Assembly: GCF_000350225.1 (NCBI RefSeq)
Contig: NW_005179004.1
Coordinates: 540,042-604,041 of the forward strand
Direction: 5' to 3'
Source of the DNA: Chondrus crispus
Taxonomy: Eukaryota > Rhodophyta > Florideophyceae > Gigartinales > Gigartinaceae
DNA length: 64,000 bases
Of the stretch, positions 61,023 to 64,000 are shown piece by piece. The notes below the pieces were generated by a model. It was not told where the DNA came from. It saw only the letters and a list, made by a program, of their open reading frames with translations, and searched no databases. Positions within the stretch are counted from its first letter, which is position 1; each line of letters opens with the position of its first letter. Made by a program: the position numbers and the translations under genes.

Positions 61023-62654
61023 ATGTTTTCTCCACCTCCCTCTTTTGCATCCCCGCCCTCTACGCTTCCATCCTCTGTGACCAAACCGCGTCCCAGCCTC
61101 ACCTGCCGCCTCCGAAAGCGTACCTACTACCGACGTTTCGGCCTTCAAGCCTCCATCTCGCCACCCGCCCCAGCTCCGCCGACCGCCTCCCAACCCTTCG
61201 CTTCCGACGACTCCGACGACTCCGACTCCCTCCACGAAGAGTGTGGCGTCGTCGGTGTCTGGGGCCACCCGTCATCCGCTGCCGTCGCCTACTACGCCTT
61301 GCACGCGCTTCAGCACCGCGGCCAGGAGGGCGCCGGTATTGTCACGTCTGGTGAATCCTTCTCCCCGGATCTCCGCGAATATAAGGGCCTGGGTCTTGTA
61401 TCAGAGGTCTTTGCAAACGCCCTCGATGGTGACAGTCTTGCGGGTGAGTCTGCCATTGCCCACAATCGATATTCCACCTCGGGCGAGAAAAGCGTCAGGA
61501 ACGTCCAACCTTTTAGAGCTAGCTTTCGCGAGGGGCAAGTAGCAGTCGCTCATAACGGAAATTTGACAAATGCCGACGTCCTGCGCGTTGAGCTTGAACT
61601 TCGCGGAAGTATTTTCGCCACCAGCAGCGACACCGAAGTCGTTCTGCATCTTATGGCTACTAGTGTTGGTTCATCTGGTGGTGTCGCAAGAAAAGCCGCA
61701 GATGCTTTGAATAGGGTCGAGGGTGCCTATTCCATCCTCATCCTCACCAAGGAAACCCTTATAGCTGTGCGTGATCCTTATGGATTCAGACCGCTGGTCA
61801 TGGGCGAGCTCAAAGTTGAAGGAAGGGCTGCTCCGGCCATCGTATTTGCAAGCGAGACCTGTGCCTTGGATATTGTTGAAGCGAAGTTTATGAGGGAGGT
61901 AGAGCCTGGTGAGATGGTCTCTATCGATCGCGAGGGGAACATTACCAATTCCTTTCCGTTTCCACCCCTGAGACGACATGCATGCGTTTTTGAGCACATT
62001 TACTTTTCAAAGCCAAGCTCCGTTGTTTTTGGCAGAAGTGTGTATATGAGCCGTTTCCGTTTCGGCGAATTGCTTGCCACATCTGCTATGGTTCCCGATG
62101 CCGATGCCATTGTCCCTGTCCCAGAGAGCGGCGTACCTGCCGCACTTGGTTATGCATCCGCCTCTGGGATTCAATTCCAACAGGCGATTATTCGTAGTCA
62201 TTACGTTGGGAGAACGTTTATTCAGCCCACACAGGTTGCGAGAGATATCGGCGTACGTCTCAAACTAGCACCTGTTGAAGCCTTAATACGAGGTCGATCG
62301 GTGGTCGTTGTGGATGACTCTATCGTGCGCGGGACGACGTCAAAGAAGATTGTGCGTATGCTACGTGATGCCGGTGCTAGGGAAGTGCACTTCCGCATCG
62401 CGTGCCCCCCGATTACAGGTGGTTGTTTTTACGGGGTCGATACACCGGATAAGGAGAAGCTTCTTTCTAATCGTATGACGGATGCCGAGGCTTGTGAATA
62501 TATTGGGGCAGACTCGTTGGCCTTCTTGCCTCTAGACGCGATGCACGAGTTTCTTGCGGATGAAGCGCCCACATTCTGTGACGCGTGCTTCTCCGGCAAC
62601 TATCCAGTACTACCTGCAGTTGTAACACCACCGAAGCTCGCTGCCGGGTTTTGA
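61023..62654 (+). CDS. purF: Amidophosphoribosyltransferase (glutamine PRPP amidotransferase)
   Basis: Catalyses the first step of purine synthesis, moving glutamine amide nitrogen onto PRPP to give phosphoribosylamine. 543 residues from ATG 61023; ATG 60879 in the same frame would add 48. The N-terminus is Ser/Pro/Arg-rich, like a plastid transit peptide (FASPPSTLPSSVTKPRPSLT), then an acidic DDSDDSDS stretch. The glutaminase domain starts at EECGVVGVWGH, whose Cys is the expected catalytic residue after processing, followed by LQHRGQEGAGI and HNGNLTNAD. The PRTase domain has VVVVDDSIVRGTTSKKIVRM, the PRPP loop. GGCFYGVDTP and the Cys-rich C-terminus are typical of the Fe-S type. No introns or breaks. 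A Tc1 element ends 243 bp upstream. Confidence 0.95.
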   Translation: MFSPPPSFASPPSTLPSSVTKPRPSLTCRLRKRTYYRRFGLQASISPPAPAPPTASQPFASDDSDDSDSLHEECGVVGVWGHPSSAAVAYYALHALQHRGQEGAGIVTSGESFSPDLREYKGLGLVSEVFANALDGDSLAGESAIAHNRYSTSGEKSVRNVQPFRASFREGQVAVAHNGNLTNADVLRVELELRGSIFATSSDTEVVLHLMATSVGSSGGVARKAADALNRVEGAYSILILTKETLIAVRDPYGFRPLVMGELKVEGRAAPAIVFASETCALDIVEAKFMREVEPGEMVSIDREGNITNSFPFPPLRRHACVFEHIYFSKPSSVVFGRSVYMSRFRFGELLATSAMVPDADAIVPVPESGVPAALGYASASGIQFQQAIIRSHYVGRTFIQPTQVARDIGVRLKLAPVEALIRGRSVVVVDDSIVRGTTSKKIVRMLRDAGAREVHFRIACPPITGGCFYGVDTPDKEKLLSNRMTDAEACEYIGADSLAFLPLDAMHEFLADEAPTFCDACFSGNYPVLPAVVTPPKLAAGF

Positions 62655-62824
62655 GGGGTTTATTTAAGATATGACCACGATTAGTGATCAAATTTGAGCA
62701 TATGAAGGGTATTTTATGAACATGTGATACTCATGGGTGGGTAGGAAGAATACTAACTCTAGAATACTCGTAGGAGCTCCGAAAATAAGAGGGAAGTCGA
62801 ACAGTGCGTAATCGAATATGCTCC
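62655..62824. other. Convergent intergenic region (170 bp)
   Basis: Shared 3' region of purF (+) and the RING gene (-). No clear AATAAA on either strand. Confidence 0.6.
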
Positions 62825-64000
62825 TCATACTAGGGTGGAGGGCGTGGCGACTGTGTTTCCTTCGGTCGCATTTTCCGAGGCCGGCCGCACAGTCATAGCG
62901 AGATGGGTCTCGCATTCTTCCTCTTGTTCCAATATTTCAATTGTGGTCACAGGCTGGTTTTCCGTAGTCGGTAAATCTGAGTCTGTGCGCGAGATAGTCG
63001 CTGCCACAGTGAAATTATCCGGCATAGTGCTTCCGGCCTCGCCTCCATTTGACTCTTCGCTCGGCTCATTAGTCGGTGGGGAAATGATGCGGAGCAAACT
63101 GACAACCTGCGTGCGGCACACGGGACACTTTCGTCGCTCGTAGTCGGTCTCGGTGCACAGAATCCGGGCGCAGTCGTCGCACAAACATAAATGGTTGCAC
63201 GGCAAAACGGCACTGTTACACGGCTCAGTGAGACATATAACGCACTCGTGGGCCATGTCCATAGAATAGCTGTCATCGTGGTCCGGTGCTTCAGGCTCTT
63301 TCGACGCTGTAACATCAGCGGCGCCAATGCCGTACAAGTCTTGAACGCGATAAATGGTTCCGCCAACCAGGACCTGCTGAGCAACGACTTGGATAGTGTG
63401 GCGCCCATCAACGCGGTCAATAGTGGCAAACGTAGTCTGGCAGTGGACGCGCAGGTCCTGCTCTACGTCGGAATCTGGAGGATAGACAGCCTCCAAGCGA
63501 ATAATGACAGGATACCTATCCACCTCTGGCCTATATCTCAAATCCTGTGGGCGGTATTTGCGGACATCCAAGCCCTTCTCTAGCTTCTGCCTGTACCTCT
63601 GCCCTCTCCCTACGCCAAACCTCGTCCTCCCCGGCAACGTGTCACCCTTCCCCTTATAACTGACCTTTTGGACGGGAGCTGTGGGCCCTCTCCGACCCCT
63701 GACGCGGTGGATAATCTCTTCCGCGCAGTAGTAAATGGTAATAAAGCCGTCGACATCTGCGTCAAACCCAAACTCGACCAGATAAACACTGGGGTTTCCG
63801 TCGACTTGCACGAGGGTAAGGGACTGCTTGACCAGGTTGACGACATTCTTGACGACGGACGTCTGCTGTACAGGCGGGCGGTACTCGACAGGGCGGTGGT
63901 CTCGCGGGACCCGACCAGGGTCCCTGTAAAACGCAGCGGGCAGCGCAGCGTCACCAGGGGCGGCAGGGGCGAGATGGCGCGGGTTGGAGGAGCGCAGCCC
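62825..64000 (-). CDS. MGRN1/LOG2-type RING E3 ubiquitin ligase, 5' end outside window
   Basis: The frame is open to the window edge, so the start is missing; at least 391 codons are present. A conserved N-terminal module reads TSVVKNVVNLVKQSLTL then VYLVEFGFDADVDGFITIYY, as in MGRN1, RNF157 and plant LOG2. The RING near the middle reads CVICLTEPCNSAVLPCNHLC then LCDDC and CPVC, a C3HC4-type finger with the CxHLCLC form of this family, which recruits an E2 and ubiquitinates membrane-associated targets. The C-terminal ~85 residues are acidic and disordered with EILEQEEECE. No introns are seen. Tail to tail with purF. Confidence 0.88.
   Translation of the reverse strand, partial: GLRSSNPRHLAPAAPGDAALPAAFYRDPGRVPRDHRPVEYRPPVQQTSVVKNVVNLVKQSLTLVQVDGNPSVYLVEFGFDADVDGFITIYYCAEEIIHRVRGRRGPTAPVQKVSYKGKGDTLPGRTRFGVGRGQRYRQKLEKGLDVRKYRPQDLRYRPEVDRYPVIIRLEAVYPPDSDVEQDLRVHCQTTFATIDRVDGRHTIQVVAQQVLVGGTIYRVQDLYGIGAADVTASKEPEAPDHDDSYSMDMAHECVICLTEPCNSAVLPCNHLCLCDDCARILCTETDYERRKCPVCRTQVVSLLRIISPPTNEPSEESNGGEAGSTMPDNFTVAATISRTDSDLPTTENQPVTTIEILEQEEECETHLAMTVRPASENATEGNTVATPSTLV

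Overview
This is a nuclear eukaryotic segment dominated by transposable elements. The two best host genes, purF and an MGRN-type RING ligase, are intronless and sit tail to tail at the right edge. A small secreted-protein gene near 11 kb has its own TATA box and AATAAA signal. Intron-poor genes in a sea of LTR and DNA transposons, together with a short-LTR copia element primed like GalEa-type elements, suggest a florideophyte red alga (Chondrus-like). That assignment is inference, not proof.

Layout. 0.1-2.9 kb: a broken JmjN/JmjC demethylase-like gene, a serine/proline-rich frame, an 85-bp tandem repeat and a possible truncated glycosyltransferase. 3.46-8.18 kb: a Ty1/copia element with a perfect 5-bp target duplication, next to a SLAC1/TehA-like pseudogene. 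10.5-11.2 kb: a compact gene for a secreted Cys/Tyr/Lys-rich protein. 13.3-14.6 kb: a pogo-type MITE and a truncated pogo/Tigger element side by side. 17.3-21.5 kb: a MITE and a larger piggyBac-like element that share ends and appear to target CTAG. 21.95-24.14 kb: a 5'-truncated second copia copy (minus). 24.14-29.43 kb: a decayed chromodomain Ty3 element (minus). 31.3-36.5 kb: a decayed TNP2 (CACTA-type) transposase, head to head with an ORF that is fused in frame to a Ty3 gag. 37.5-39.4 kb: a decayed unidentified ORF.

39.77-56.70 kb: a 16.9-kb Ty3/chromovirus-like element with two nearly identical 621/622-bp LTRs, gag, and pol with one frameshift. About 8.3 kb of extra DNA lies between pol and the 3' LTR, holding a 725-codon antisense ORF and pieces resembling host genes (UbiA prenyltransferase, C2H2 zinc finger, perhaps O-GlcNAc transferase). 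Its gag-pol half is packed with the pentamer ACGCG in all codon phases. It is followed by the 3' end and LTR of a related element (56.70-58.13 kb). 58.54-60.78 kb: a Tc1/mariner element with ~211-bp inverted repeats, carrying a solo LTR nested inside it. 61.0-64.0 kb: purF (+) and the RING gene (-), the latter cut by the window edge.

The strongest candidates for something new are the giant Ty3 element with its antisense ORF, the hairpin repeated in front of each polypurine tract, the ACGCG enrichment, the CTAG-targeting piggyBac-like family, and the transposon-gag fused reading frame. All functional calls rest on reading motifs by eye. No database search was possible.
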